Notes: generated by a model not told the origin, from the sequence alone. Counted from the first letter of the stretch, positions 16,125 through 25,298 are shown. The stretch is DNA of 36,433 nucleotides from Mucilaginibacter sp. (GCF_028288205.1 NZ_JAQBOD010000055.1:1-36433); one strand, 5' to 3'. Program-made: numbers and translations.

Positions 16125-16793
16125 TTAAATAAATGATTCTAATATAGAAAACACAGCCATGTCAAAGTCTTTGCTTACCGCGTTGGCAGCAATATTATTC
16201 TTTTCGTCGGCAGTAGGATTGGTATTCTGAAAAAAGCACATCATTGGGTAAAACAGCTCTTTTAACTCTGAATCTTCCGGTAATTTAACAGCTACCTTAG
16301 CTATTTCTTCAACCGGGCTTTCCATTAATACCTGGTGTGCTATAACTGGCTCATAAATACGGTATTCATCCTGAAACTCATCTTCATCCACCAGTAAAAA
16401 CTCTTTCAGATAATCTTCCAGTTCAGGCTCAATATCTTCGTCCTCGCACTCATTCAAATAAAGCAGTAAGTTTAAAAGCTCTGTACCTCTGTCTAACGTT
16501 TGCTCCTCAATGTCTTCCCATTCGGGCGTATCAAGGTAATCTTCTTCCAGCTTCTTTACGTCAGCGCTAAAAAAGTTAATCATCAGCAGATCAAAAAACA
16601 CCTCCCGTAAAACTTCCAGCTGCGGATGATTATTAAAAACCTCATCTAAAGCGTCAACTTTGGTTAAAAAATCATCTTCCAGTTCATATACGGTTTGAAA
16701 TTCCTGGTGTATATGGCTAACATCTAAACCGCTCTGTTGCGAAAATGCCTGCAGTGCGGCGCCAAGCGCTACTTCTATTTTAGGGTCGATCAT
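16125..16793 (-). CDS. Acidic conserved hypothetical protein coupled to the dihydroorotase-like gene
   Basis: A 222-aa soluble protein with a very acidic composition: clusters such as EDDFLTKVD, EEDYLDTPEWEDIEEQ, CEDEDIEPELEDYLK and VDEDEFQDEY. No signal peptide or membrane segment is seen, and the rest looks helical. I do not recognise a family with a known function; it may be lineage-specific. Its ATG overlaps the end of the upstream dihydroorotase-like gene by 4 bases (ATGA), so translation is likely coupled, and the proteins may work together. It resembles no nucleic-acid-binding protein; protein-protein interaction is the best guess. Confidence 0.75.
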   Translation of the reverse strand: MIDPKIEVALGAALQAFSQQSGLDVSHIHQEFQTVYELEDDFLTKVDALDEVFNNHPQLEVLREVFFDLLMINFFSADVKKLEEDYLDTPEWEDIEEQTLDRGTELLNLLLYLNECEDEDIEPELEDYLKEFLLVDEDEFQDEYRIYEPVIAHQVLMESPVEEIAKVAVKLPEDSELKELFYPMMCFFQNTNPTADEKNNIAANAVSKDFDMAVFSILESFI

Positions 16794-18052
16794 TTTTTGT
16801 TCGATTTAAATATATGATTATTGTTACAGGTTAACAATACTTGTCCTTTTAAGTTCTGCCCTATGAAAGGAGAATTATAAGATTTTGATCTGTTATTCTC
16901 TTTGCTATACGTCCATTCTGCGGTCGCATTAAAAACAACAAGATTAGCTTTTTGCCCTGCAACTATAGCCGGAACTTCCAATTTCAATATATTACGTGGG
17001 TTAATAACTAATTTCTGAATGATCAGGTCGATCGCCAATCCGGCCCTTATTGCCAGTGAAAGAACGGTTTGAAAGCCTGTTATCCCAAATTCGGCAACTT
17101 CAAACTCAACATTTTTAAATTCTATCTCGTGCGGGGTATGCTGCGATACTATAGCATCAATGGTATCATCCTTTAAACCCGCTATAAGCGCGTCAACATC
17201 ATTTTGTGTGCGCAAGGGTGGCTTTACTTTATAAAGGCTGTCAAAGCCCGCTAATGCGTCGTCAGTAAGTACCAGGTGATGTGCAGCCACATCGCAAGTT
17301 ACTTTTAATCCTTTTTTACGTGCTTCTCTTATCAGTTCAACAGACCGGGCAGTCGATATCGTGCTGAAGTGAATATTAGACTCCGTATACTCAGCTAAAT
17401 AAAGATCGCGTGCTATCATCAGCTCTTCTGCTAATGAAGGTATACCTTTCATGCCCAGCAAGGTACTCATTTTACCCTCATTTACTTTTGCCTTACCGGC
17501 TATTGCAGTATCTTCAGGATAAGAAAATATAGTGGCTTCAAAACCTTTGGTGTAAAGCAAGGCGCGTTCCATTAACCCTGCGTCCTGTACCGGGCGATTG
17601 CCATCTGTAAAAGCTTTGGCTCCGCTCAGGTACATATCATACATTTCGGCCAGGTCCTTACCCTCTCGTTTATGCGACAAGGAACCTAAAGGATATACAT
17701 CTACCAAATTGCCCTTGGCGCGGTTAAGCAAATATTCAACTTCGGCTTTTGAATGTACCGGTGGCTGGGTATTTGGCATTAATGCTATACCTGTAAAGCC
17801 ACCTGCTGCGGCAGCGGCTGTTCCGGTTTGTAAATTTTCTTTTGTTTCAAGCCCTAACTCGCCAATATTACAGTTCAGATCAAAAAAACCGGGCGAAACA
17901 TGTTTGCCTTTGGCATCAAAAACTTCCGTATCAGCTTGTATGTCTTTGGCTATTTCTGCAATAGTTCCGGTTTTTATTAAAATATCAGCAACTTTATTAT
18001 TGAATGGTGAGTTGGGGTCAACAATTGTAGCGGATTTGATAAGCAAATTCAT
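16790..18052 (-). CDS. Dihydroorotase-like protein, probably catalytically inactive
   Basis: A 420-aa amidohydrolase-family protein, clearly related to class I dihydroorotase (PyrC) along its length: PGFFDLNCNIGELG (about 54-67), the AAAAGGFTGIALMPNTQPP segment, and a C-terminal NPRNILKLEVPAIVAGQKANLVVF. The normal metal site H-x-H (FIDMHVHLREPG) is replaced by N60-C-N62, the substrate Arg by Gly64, the later H-C-E-D by SYPED (about 177-181), the H-V-S histidine by T231 in FSTIS, and the catalytic Asp of DHAPH by Q304 in SQHTPH. AAHHL at 256-260 is kept. It cannot be an ordinary dihydroorotase. It resembles the non-catalytic PyrC-like proteins known to support aspartate transcarbamoylase in some bacteria. 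The gene is 5 bases after the BatA-like gene and overlaps the acidic protein gene. Confidence 0.85.
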   Translation of the reverse strand: MNLLIKSATIVDPNSPFNNKVADILIKTGTIAEIAKDIQADTEVFDAKGKHVSPGFFDLNCNIGELGLETKENLQTGTAAAAAGGFTGIALMPNTQPPVHSKAEVEYLLNRAKGNLVDVYPLGSLSHKREGKDLAEMYDMYLSGAKAFTDGNRPVQDAGLMERALLYTKGFEATIFSYPEDTAIAGKAKVNEGKMSTLLGMKGIPSLAEELMIARDLYLAEYTESNIHFSTISTARSVELIREARKKGLKVTCDVAAHHLVLTDDALAGFDSLYKVKPPLRTQNDVDALIAGLKDDTIDAIVSQHTPHEIEFKNVEFEVAEFGITGFQTVLSLAIRAGLAIDLIIQKLVINPRNILKLEVPAIVAGQKANLVVFNATAEWTYSKENNRSKSYNSPFIGQNLKGQVLLTCNNNHIFKSNKK

Positions 18053-18057
18053 TAGCC

Positions 18058-20130
18058 TTATGTGTTGATTGAGGTTGATTCTTCTGTTTGCAAAAACACC
18101 TGTTTACCATCTTTATAATACTTAACAAGCAGTATTTCGGCAGCCAGAAATATCAATGCCAAAATTATACAAAGTTTCCATATTTGCACACCGAAATTTG
18201 TTTGGCTTACAATATCTTTTAATGAGCCGTTGCCGGCTTGTATTACATTACTTTTATTAGGTACTATTTTATCTAATTGGGCCTGTGTATAATAGCTCAT
18301 ATCCGATTCGCTCCTGTTATCATTAAAAGCCATTACAGAAACAATACTATCCTGTTTTTTAAGATCATACAGACCAGTTTCCTGTAATTGGTCAGATAGA
18401 TATAACAACGTACTTCCCTCCTGCTGCCTTATATCGGGAATGACGCTTTGCTTGCCTTTAATTAATTTCAATAATTGCTTTTCAGATGTTTGTACAGGTG
18501 CTGTCTCTATGGTTTTGTCATTACCAAGGGTATAAAACAGAGGCTGGTCATGCCCGCTTAATAATGCTATCCTGAACATAACAGGCACAAAAAGCGCGTG
18601 GCGCGGTAAATTGCTAAAATCTTCATTTAATGGCACTGCAGATACATATACCTTGCCTTTACCGCTATTGTATTCGGCCCAAAAAGGCTGATTACCTTGC
18701 AACTGCATTAAATTTTCATTACTGCCGGATGATGTGCTTAACTGGTAATACTTTTTAACCACCGGCAGATCGGGGTTTTTAGGAAAGTCTTCGAAAATGT
18801 TTTTAAATACCGGGTTTTGCATATTAAGAGCCGATACTCTAATGTTTTCTGTTGACAGTTTTGCGGGATAAGCCGCGCCCATTTGCTGTAAAAATGATTT
18901 ATAGCTACCCATATCCGCATCTGCGGCAGGAAACACTGCTAATGTACCGCCTTTGCTCACATAGGTTTTTAATTGTTGTGATAATCCTGCCGAAACAGCT
19001 TTAACATCACTTATAACAATTAATGGATAAGTATTTAAGGCCGCGTAATCAACATTACCTTCGGGTACCCGGTTGGCTGCAAAGAACTGGTCGGCCCCAA
19101 AAACCGCTTTAAGGTATGGATTAGGCATACCGCCGTCAATAAGCAACACCGGCATTTGCCGCTTTACATTAAAGCTGAAATAAAATTGGTTATCAAACGT
19201 AACCGGGTTGTCCTGCAATGTTATTTCTCCGCGTTGCCATCCTGCTTTCAACCCTGAAAATGTAAGCGTGTCATTTTGCACAGAACGCGCGTTGATGGTA
19301 AAACCGCCCAAAGCCTTCTGTTCGCCATTAATTAATAATTTAAGCGGGATCTTGGTTGAGTTCTCGCCGGCATAATTATGTAGCTTCACTACCAGTTTTT
19401 CGGTTTCGCCGGGGCGATGTATAGCGCTTAGCAACCAAACCGAATCAACCGCAACATTTGCAGGTGTGTTTGCGGCTAATTGTACCAGGCTAATACGCAC
19501 CCCGGTATCAATTTTTAATGGCTGGCTGTTGGCAATATTCTTTTGGAAATCTGATACGATGTAAATTGACCGGCTGGCACCGGGTTGTATATTCAACAAG
19601 TTTTGCTGCCTGTTAATTATTTGTTGAAGATTGCGGCTTTGCGGGCTTATTTTTACCGCATCAATCGCGTCATTAAATTCGTCGCGGCTTAATAATCGCT
19701 GATGTTTACCTTCAAAATCCTGCGTAAGCAGTTGGAAACGATCATTCATTGAATAAACCGATACAATTTCTTTTGCCCGGCGTTTAGCTTCGTCAAGTAA
19801 TGAACCTTCCCTGTTAAGGGTTTGCATAGAGTAAGAATTATCTAAAAAAACGCTGATAATACGTTGGGATCCGGCATTTGTGTTGTGTTGACTGGCAATA
19901 TATGGCCTGGCAAATGCTAATACCAAAAAGAAAAGGGCCAATAAACGAGCCGCTAATATTAATCGTTCTTTTAAATTTCTGCGAGACGATTGCTGCTCCT
20001 GTATCTCTTTAAGAAACTGGACATTGCTAAAATATACCTTTTGATACCGCCTAAAATTAAACAGGTGAACCAATACAGGTATGGCCATGGATATTAATGC
20101 AAATAAAAAGGCAGGATATAGAAAGTGCAT
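18058..20130 (-). CDS. BatA-type membrane protein with von Willebrand factor A domain
   Basis: A 690-aa protein with an N-terminal BatA-like segment (MHFLYPAFLFALISMAIPVLVHLFNFRR, then a second membrane helix near 57-76), a vWA-like domain with a MIDAS-type D97-x-S-x-S (DNSYS), a long extracytoplasmic region of beta domains, and a last membrane helix near the C-terminus (IWKLCIILALIFLAAEILLVKYY). Full-length BatA/BatB-like proteins with this layout are frequent in Bacteroidota operons. I chose the ATG at 20130, because the reading frame upstream continues only to a TTG at 20226 with an unlike leader. It is the first gene of the run leading to the dihydroorotase-like and acidic protein genes. 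Confidence 0.85.
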   Translation of the reverse strand: MHFLYPAFLFALISMAIPVLVHLFNFRRYQKVYFSNVQFLKEIQEQQSSRRNLKERLILAARLLALFFLVLAFARPYIASQHNTNAGSQRIISVFLDNSYSMQTLNREGSLLDEAKRRAKEIVSVYSMNDRFQLLTQDFEGKHQRLLSRDEFNDAIDAVKISPQSRNLQQIINRQQNLLNIQPGASRSIYIVSDFQKNIANSQPLKIDTGVRISLVQLAANTPANVAVDSVWLLSAIHRPGETEKLVVKLHNYAGENSTKIPLKLLINGEQKALGGFTINARSVQNDTLTFSGLKAGWQRGEITLQDNPVTFDNQFYFSFNVKRQMPVLLIDGGMPNPYLKAVFGADQFFAANRVPEGNVDYAALNTYPLIVISDVKAVSAGLSQQLKTYVSKGGTLAVFPAADADMGSYKSFLQQMGAAYPAKLSTENIRVSALNMQNPVFKNIFEDFPKNPDLPVVKKYYQLSTSSGSNENLMQLQGNQPFWAEYNSGKGKVYVSAVPLNEDFSNLPRHALFVPVMFRIALLSGHDQPLFYTLGNDKTIETAPVQTSEKQLLKLIKGKQSVIPDIRQQEGSTLLYLSDQLQETGLYDLKKQDSIVSVMAFNDNRSESDMSYYTQAQLDKIVPNKSNVIQAGNGSLKDIVSQTNFGVQIWKLCIILALIFLAAEILLVKYYKDGKQVFLQTEESTSINT

Positions 20131-20257
20131 TTCTTGGATGTGCAAATGTGCAGATATACAAATGTGCGAATTTTTAATATAAACGGAGCGCAGAGACGCA
20201 ATATTTTGCACCGCTACATTCTGCAAAACAAAACTATACCGATATAGTTACCTTTTT

Positions 20258-20977
20258 ATGGAATGGCATATTGGTTGTTCAGGTTTTCATTATAATGACT
20301 GGAAGGGCAAATTTTATCCCGAAGGCTTACCACAACGCAAGTGGTTTGATTATTACTGTGAGCATTTTGATACACTGGAACTTAATGTTACCTTCTATCG
20401 TTTTCCGCAATTATCGTTTTTGCAGAACTGGTACCAGAAAAGCCCGGCAGAATTTCGTTTCGCCGTAAAAGCGCCAAGAGCTATTACTCATTATAAAAAG
20501 TTTAATGATACAGCCGATCTTGTTTTGAGCTTTTACGATACCATTAATAATGGCTTACAGAAAAAATTAGGACCGGTACTATTCCAGATGCCCCCAAGCT
20601 TTCATTATGATGAAGAAAAGCTGGAACGTATTATCAACAGCATTGACCCGTCATTTAATAATGTATTAGAGCTGCGGCATGTTAGCTGGTGGCGGGATGA
20701 TGTATATAAAAAATTAACCGAACACAAAATCACATTTTGCGGCATGAGCCACCCAACTTTACCTGATGATGTTATCCAAAATATGCCATCGGTATATTAT
20801 CGTTTTCATGGGGTACCTAATTTATATCGTTCACCTTACTCTATCGGATTTTTGCAGCAAGTAATTGACGCGGTTAAACAAAATACTGAAGCAAAGCAAG
20901 GCTGGTTCTACTTTAATAACGACTATGACGCTGTGGGCGTGAAAAACGCGAAGGATATGATAAGGTTGGTAAAATGA
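20258..20977 (+). CDS. DUF72-family protein (YecE-like)
   Basis: A 239-aa protein of the DUF72 family, a TIM-barrel-like fold without an established function. Typical motifs are present: IGCSGFHYNDWKGKFYPEGLP at the start, FDTLELNVTFYRFP, ELRHVSWW, and YYRFHGV near the C-terminal third. The start is ATG. It is transcribed away from the BatA-like gene, with which it shares a 127-base promoter region, and converges on the lipoprotein gene. No operon partner is seen. Confidence 0.93.
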   Translation: MEWHIGCSGFHYNDWKGKFYPEGLPQRKWFDYYCEHFDTLELNVTFYRFPQLSFLQNWYQKSPAEFRFAVKAPRAITHYKKFNDTADLVLSFYDTINNGLQKKLGPVLFQMPPSFHYDEEKLERIINSIDPSFNNVLELRHVSWWRDDVYKKLTEHKITFCGMSHPTLPDDVIQNMPSVYYRFHGVPNLYRSPYSIGFLQQVIDAVKQNTEAKQGWFYFNNDYDAVGVKNAKDMIRLVK

Positions 20978-21025
20978 TTATAAAAACGCGCCATTGCTGA
21001 GGGTGCAGTAGTATGTTGCAATCTA

Positions 21026-21790
21026 TTATCCCTCATTATTATGATGTCTTCTTCGTTTCTTTTTATGTACTTCGGTTTTATGGCGCTTTTTATCGGCTTT
21101 TTTAGTTGTGGTAGTTGTTTCTGCGGATGATTGTTTAACAGGCTGCTGTACTGTGGCCTTATCAGCAACCAATGTTGAATCTTTGCTTAATTGTTTTACC
21201 GTAAAACTATTGCTGTTTAAACTATATTCTAATTTTCGTTTTTGCCCGGTTGTTTTAGCATCTTTTCCGCTTCCGGTATAAATCGGGAACTCCCTTATAA
21301 ATTTTCCTTCTGCTATATAAAAATTGTCATTACCACGATATCCCTTTTTTTGTGAGTTGCTTAGTTTAGGAAAATCAAGTTTTTGCACTTTATTATCGTA
21401 AAATTCAAAAGCATAAATAGTGGTGTAAGTAATAGTGTCTTTTCCCTTTGCCTGTATCAATATTTCGGGATGACCGTCTACATCCATATCGGCATTATAA
21501 ACATCTACTATTTTACCGTTAAGATCGCCGGTTGTGGTAGTATATTTTTTTCCTGATGAATCGGAGTGTAATATCAAAAATGAGCCGGTATCAACCGCAC
21601 CCCTGCCCCAGCTTAAAACATCGTAATATTGGCCGGGTGAAACCTCTATCAGCTTATGATATCTGAAAGGATCCATTATAGCCGAAGGTTTAACTATGTT
21701 GGTCAAATTAGTTGCTTTTTTCTGATCCCCGGTACAACCCGCCAGGATAACGCAGCCAATTAAAATAAAAAAATAAAATCTTATTCTCAT
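21026..21790 (-). CDS. Lipoprotein with basic, His/Lys-rich C-terminal tail
   Basis: A 254-aa protein of no recognised family. The N-terminus MRIRFYFFILIGCVILAGCTGD has a lipobox (L-A-G-C, Cys19). The middle is beta-rich with DMDVDGHPEILIQAKG, which looks like an FG-GAP/VCBS-type Asp-rich calcium loop. The last 35 or so residues are low-complexity and very basic (TTTTTKKADKKRHK then KKKRRRHHNNEG), unlike the rest of the protein. It begins 11 bases after the GH20 hexosaminidase gene, same strand, so it may be part of an envelope glycan-related unit. Function unknown. Confidence 0.7.
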   Translation of the reverse strand: MRIRFYFFILIGCVILAGCTGDQKKATNLTNIVKPSAIMDPFRYHKLIEVSPGQYYDVLSWGRGAVDTGSFLILHSDSSGKKYTTTTGDLNGKIVDVYNADMDVDGHPEILIQAKGKDTITYTTIYAFEFYDNKVQKLDFPKLSNSQKKGYRGNDNFYIAEGKFIREFPIYTGSGKDAKTTGQKRKLEYSLNSNSFTVKQLSKDSTLVADKATVQQPVKQSSAETTTTTKKADKKRHKTEVHKKKRRRHHNNEG

Positions 21791-21801
21791 TGTAGGTTGG
21801 T

Positions 21802-24111
21802 TTAATTAAACAGAGAATCTGCTGATAACTCGCCACTTGGTTTACCCGGTATGGTCATAAAAACCCGCAAACTACCCGTTATTCCTATATTAAAATATTT
21901 CAAGGTAAAACGGTGATACCCTTTTTGCAAAGGAACAGAACCACCCTTTTCATATACAGGATGCTTGCCGTCATTATCAACAACCGGTATATCATCTATC
22001 AATAACAACGACCCATCATCAGACAGGGTTGAAAATCCATAAACTCCATCAGCATCAATACGTATAAAACCATTATATATTACCCCAAACGCCGGCATAT
22101 TTTTTCTAAAGGTAAGTGTATTAAAGCTTTTTGCTACCAATGTATCTGTATTATCTGATATTTTAAAATCGGCGGTAGTATTAAATTCGCCCGGAAAAAC
22201 CTGGTAACGTAACCCTGTGGTTGCGGTAGTAGCTGTATACTTAACCGCAGGTAATAGTGTTTTATTATAAACCACGGTTTTGGTAACTGTGCTTCGCTTG
22301 CCGGCAGGTGTTATTACAATGGTTTGTAATTCGCGGTATTGATCAGGCGGTACATTATAAATTACCGGTGTGCTGTATTCAAAATCAGTTTCTCTGGGTG
22401 TATAACCATCAATAGTATAGTAAACCTTTGCACCTTTTACAGACGATTTGAGATCGACCTTTAACTGGTTACCAAATATGATAGTATCTTTTGCGCCAAT
22501 AGTAGATGGCACCCGGTAATTAAAATTATTTTTATCAAACCAGGCTAAATGCGCAGGCAGTCGTGTCTCAGAAAAATCTGTATAATTTTTATTGGCTAAC
22601 TGTGTCCACGCTATTTCTGCCAACGATTGCATTCTGGGCAATAACATATATTCCACCTTATTAGCTGTAGGTATATATTCTGTCCATAGGTTGGCTTGCA
22701 CACCAATTACAAATTTTTGCTGCTCAGGTGTTAAAACAGCCGGAACAGGATTATAAGCATAGCTTTTTTGTATAGGCGCGTAACCACCTATTCCTAAAGG
22801 TTCTGTACCCAGTTTACCTTGTGCATGATCAAAGTAAAGGCCCTGGCTGCTTGGTGCCATAATAACATCATGGCTCAACCCTGCGGCTTGTATACCGCCC
22901 GATTCGCCTTGCCAGCTCATAACCGTAGCATTTGGCGCTAAACCTCCTTCTAATATCTCGTCCCAGCCAATTACGCTGCGCCCTTTTGAGTTAACAAACT
23001 GTTCCATGCGCGAGATAAAATAGCTTTGCAAGCCCTTCTCATCCTTTAACTTTAATTTTTTGATAAGCTTTTGGCAGAAATCATTATTTATCCAATCGTC
23101 TTTTGCTACTTCATCGCCGCCTATATGAATATATTTTCCGGGGAAGAGCTCCATCACTTCTGTTAAAATATCTTGCAGAAAGGTAAATGTTTTCTCCGTT
23201 GGACAAAACACATCGTGCCGTTCACTCCAGGTTCCGGATACTTTATAGGTATCCGGCGGATTACAGCCATACTCGGGATAAGCAGTCAACGCGGCATCCG
23301 AATGACCGGGCATTTCAATTTCGGGCACAATATTAATGTATCTTGTAGCAGCATATTTTACCACATCGCGTATCTCGTCCTGGGTATAAAAGCCCCCATA
23401 AGGTGTATTGTCAAATTGCTGGGGGGTACGGTCATGGTAATTGCCTATAAGGCTTTCTGCGCGCCTGCTGCCAATCGCGGTAAGCTTTGGATATTTTTTT
23501 ATCTCTATGCGCCAACCCTGATCATCAGTTAAATGCCAGTGAAAATTATTCAGTTTATAAGCTGCCATCAGATCAATGTATTTCTTAACCTGCTCGACTG
23601 AAGCGAAATGGCGGGATACATCCAGCATAAATCCGCGATAGCTAAAGCGGGGATAATCTTCAATTTGCACACAGGGTAATTTGGCAGTTGCAGCACGCTC
23701 TAAGGGCATTAATTGTATCAGGGTTTGTATGCCGTAAAACATTCCGGCATCTTTAGCGGCAATGGTAATATTTTGAGGAGTTATGGTTAAACGATAACCT
23801 TCGGCAGGTAAACCATCTGTACCTGAACTGGTTAAAATGATGCTATTTATAATCTGCCCGGTATAAGGTTTGGGCTGAATACGAAGTATCGCTTTGTTCT
23901 GCAGGTAATCTATTAAGAAAGCTACCGGCCTTGTGTCTAAGCTATCAGTTTGTAATACGGTTTCCTGGCTAAGAACAAATTGGCCGGGGGCCTTTTTTAC
24001 GGATACAGGGGCCGGTATTATCCCTAAATTAGGATCAGCACCTTGTGCATTTACAATAAATTCAGAAAGGTAAAGGAAGCTAAAAAGCAATAAAAATATC
24101 TTCTTATACAT
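21802..24111 (-). CDS. Beta-N-acetylhexosaminidase, glycoside hydrolase family 20
   Basis: A 769-aa secreted enzyme that should remove terminal N-acetylglucosamine or N-acetylgalactosamine from chitooligosaccharides, peptidoglycan or glycoproteins. It has a signal peptide (MYKKIFLLLFSFLYLSEFIVNAQG), a GH20b-type N-terminal domain to about residue 150, then the barrel beginning YRGFMLDVSRHF, with HWHLTDDQGWRIE near 191-203, and the catalytic pair D333-E334 in HIGGDEV. The C-terminal part contains a chitobiase-like beta domain and a PA14-like domain (FSTLSDDGSLLLIDD). The lipoprotein gene is 11 bases downstream. It has no apparent SusC/D or other polysaccharide-utilisation genes next to it. Confidence 0.95.
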   Translation of the reverse strand: MYKKIFLLLFSFLYLSEFIVNAQGADPNLGIIPAPVSVKKAPGQFVLSQETVLQTDSLDTRPVAFLIDYLQNKAILRIQPKPYTGQIINSIILTSSGTDGLPAEGYRLTITPQNITIAAKDAGMFYGIQTLIQLMPLERAATAKLPCVQIEDYPRFSYRGFMLDVSRHFASVEQVKKYIDLMAAYKLNNFHWHLTDDQGWRIEIKKYPKLTAIGSRRAESLIGNYHDRTPQQFDNTPYGGFYTQDEIRDVVKYAATRYINIVPEIEMPGHSDAALTAYPEYGCNPPDTYKVSGTWSERHDVFCPTEKTFTFLQDILTEVMELFPGKYIHIGGDEVAKDDWINNDFCQKLIKKLKLKDEKGLQSYFISRMEQFVNSKGRSVIGWDEILEGGLAPNATVMSWQGESGGIQAAGLSHDVIMAPSSQGLYFDHAQGKLGTEPLGIGGYAPIQKSYAYNPVPAVLTPEQQKFVIGVQANLWTEYIPTANKVEYMLLPRMQSLAEIAWTQLANKNYTDFSETRLPAHLAWFDKNNFNYRVPSTIGAKDTIIFGNQLKVDLKSSVKGAKVYYTIDGYTPRETDFEYSTPVIYNVPPDQYRELQTIVITPAGKRSTVTKTVVYNKTLLPAVKYTATTATTGLRYQVFPGEFNTTADFKISDNTDTLVAKSFNTLTFRKNMPAFGVIYNGFIRIDADGVYGFSTLSDDGSLLLIDDIPVVDNDGKHPVYEKGGSVPLQKGYHRFTLKYFNIGITGSLRVFMTIPGKPSGELSADSLFN

Positions 24112-24203
24112 AGTTATAAGTTAACCGATTAATAAAGATCGTGAAGTTAGCAGATTTGAAAAATTAATCTGCATTTGCTACGTAAAAAAATTGCTGTAAA
24201 GTA

Positions 24204-24231
24204 AAATAGCTGCCTTTTCGGGCAGCTATTT
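24204..24231 (-). terminator. Terminator after trxB
   Basis: Arms AATAGCTGCC (24205-24214) and GGCAGCTATT (24221-24230) pair perfectly around TTTTCG, extended by one A-T pair. It is 20 bases beyond the trxB stop on the minus strand and ends in a short T stretch, so it likely terminates that transcript. Confidence 0.65.
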
Positions 24232-24250
24232 ATATATAAATTAAATTTTA

Positions 24251-25207
24251 TTAAGCAATAACCGGGTGTTCTTTAGCAGCCAGGTAGCGTTCGGCATCAA
24301 TTGCTGCCATACAGCCTGTGCCCGCGGCGGTAACCGCCTGGCGATAAATATGGTCCTGTGCATCGCCGCAGCAAAACACGCCTTCTATATTGGTTTGTGT
24401 TGAGCCGGGTTTGGTTTTGATATAGCCGGTTTCGTCCATATCTATCCACTCTTTAAATATTTCGGTATTAGGCGAGTGGCCTATGGCTACAAAAAAGCCG
24501 GTAACATCCAGATCTCTTTCTTCGTTTGTTTTGTTGTTAAACACGCTAACACCGTTCACACTTTGTCCGTCGCCTAAAATCTCTTTAGTTTCGGTATTGT
24601 ACAGTATCTCGATATTGTGCGTGTTTAAAGTACGGTGCACCATCGCTTTTGATGCACGAAACTCGTCCCTGCGAACAATCATATACACTTTACGGCATAA
24701 TTTAGCCAAATAGGTTGCTTCTTCGGCAGCAGTATCACCCGCTCCTACTATGGCTACATCCTGGCCCTTAAAGAAGAAACCATCGCACACCGCGCAGGCA
24801 GATACGCCAAAACCACTATATTTTTGTTCGGACTCCAACCCAAGCCATTTGGCAGACGCGCCGGTTGATATAATAACGGTATCGGCCAATATGGTTTTGT
24901 TTTCATCAACCACAACCTTATGCGGCAGGCTCGAAAAATCAACGGAGCTTACGTATCCAAAACGAATATCAGTACCCAAACGGTGGGCCTGATGACGAAA
25001 ATCTTCCATCATTTCGGGCCCCATGATTCCGTTAGGATACCCCGGAAAATTCTCCACATCGGTAGTTTGGGTAAGCTGGCCGCCGGCAAGCATTCCGGTA
25101 TACATAACCGGTTTCAGGTCAGCACGCGAAGCATATATGGCAGCTGTATATCCGGCAGGACCCGAACCAATTATCAGGCATTTAACATGTTCAATATTTT
25201 CAGACAT
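24251..25207 (-). CDS. trxB: Thioredoxin reductase (NADPH)
   Basis: A 318-aa flavoprotein that reduces thioredoxin with NADPH. The FAD-binding GSGPAG motif is at 14-19, the redox-active Cys pair C138-A-V-C141 is followed by DG, the NADPH-binding GAGDTAAEE is near 155-163, and the second FAD contact (GVFCCGDAQDH then YRQAVTAAGTGC) is near the C-terminus. This is the standard low-molecular-weight TrxR layout. The start is ATG. It is divergent from an FMN reductase across a 362-base region with the GTTTCAC box cluster C, and downstream is a terminator. Confidence 0.97.
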   Translation of the reverse strand: MSENIEHVKCLIIGSGPAGYTAAIYASRADLKPVMYTGMLAGGQLTQTTDVENFPGYPNGIMGPEMMEDFRHQAHRLGTDIRFGYVSSVDFSSLPHKVVVDENKTILADTVIISTGASAKWLGLESEQKYSGFGVSACAVCDGFFFKGQDVAIVGAGDTAAEEATYLAKLCRKVYMIVRRDEFRASKAMVHRTLNTHNIEILYNTETKEILGDGQSVNGVSVFNNKTNEERDLDVTGFFVAIGHSPNTEIFKEWIDMDETGYIKTKPGSTQTNIEGVFCCGDAQDHIYRQAVTAAGTGCMAAIDAERYLAAKEHPVIA

Positions 25208-25226
25208 CGAATTAAAAAATGAAGCA

Positions 25227-25257
25227 CAAAAATAGTATTAATTGCGGTTCGCATCAA
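25227..25257 (-). promoter_or_regulatory. Probable trxB promoter
   Basis: On the minus strand TTG (25255-25257) is followed after 20 bases by TATTTTTG (25227-25234), an exact match to the Bacteroidota -7 box TAnnTTTG, ending 19 bases before the ATG. The GTTTCAC boxes start about 50 bases upstream of the -33 box, where an activator could bind. Confidence 0.5.
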
Positions 25258-25298
25258 TAGGCATTAGTCAGCATATTGCCATTAGATTTGGATGCGAT

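Noticed and set aside
17598..18068. A long plus-strand reading frame of 156 codons opposite the dihydroorotase-like gene
   Set aside because: It lies antisense within a gene with clear homology, has no family pattern or plausible start region, and is best explained as a shadow of the real frame.
20131..20226. Upstream extension of the BatA-like protein from a TTG
   Set aside because: The extra 32 residues (MQNVAVQNIASLRS...) have no family match, and MHFLYPAFLFALISM is the standard N-terminus.
23173..23532. A 119-codon plus-strand frame within the GH20 gene
   Set aside because: Antisense to the GH20 catalytic region, low-complexity and Cys/Ile-rich, with no recognisable domain.
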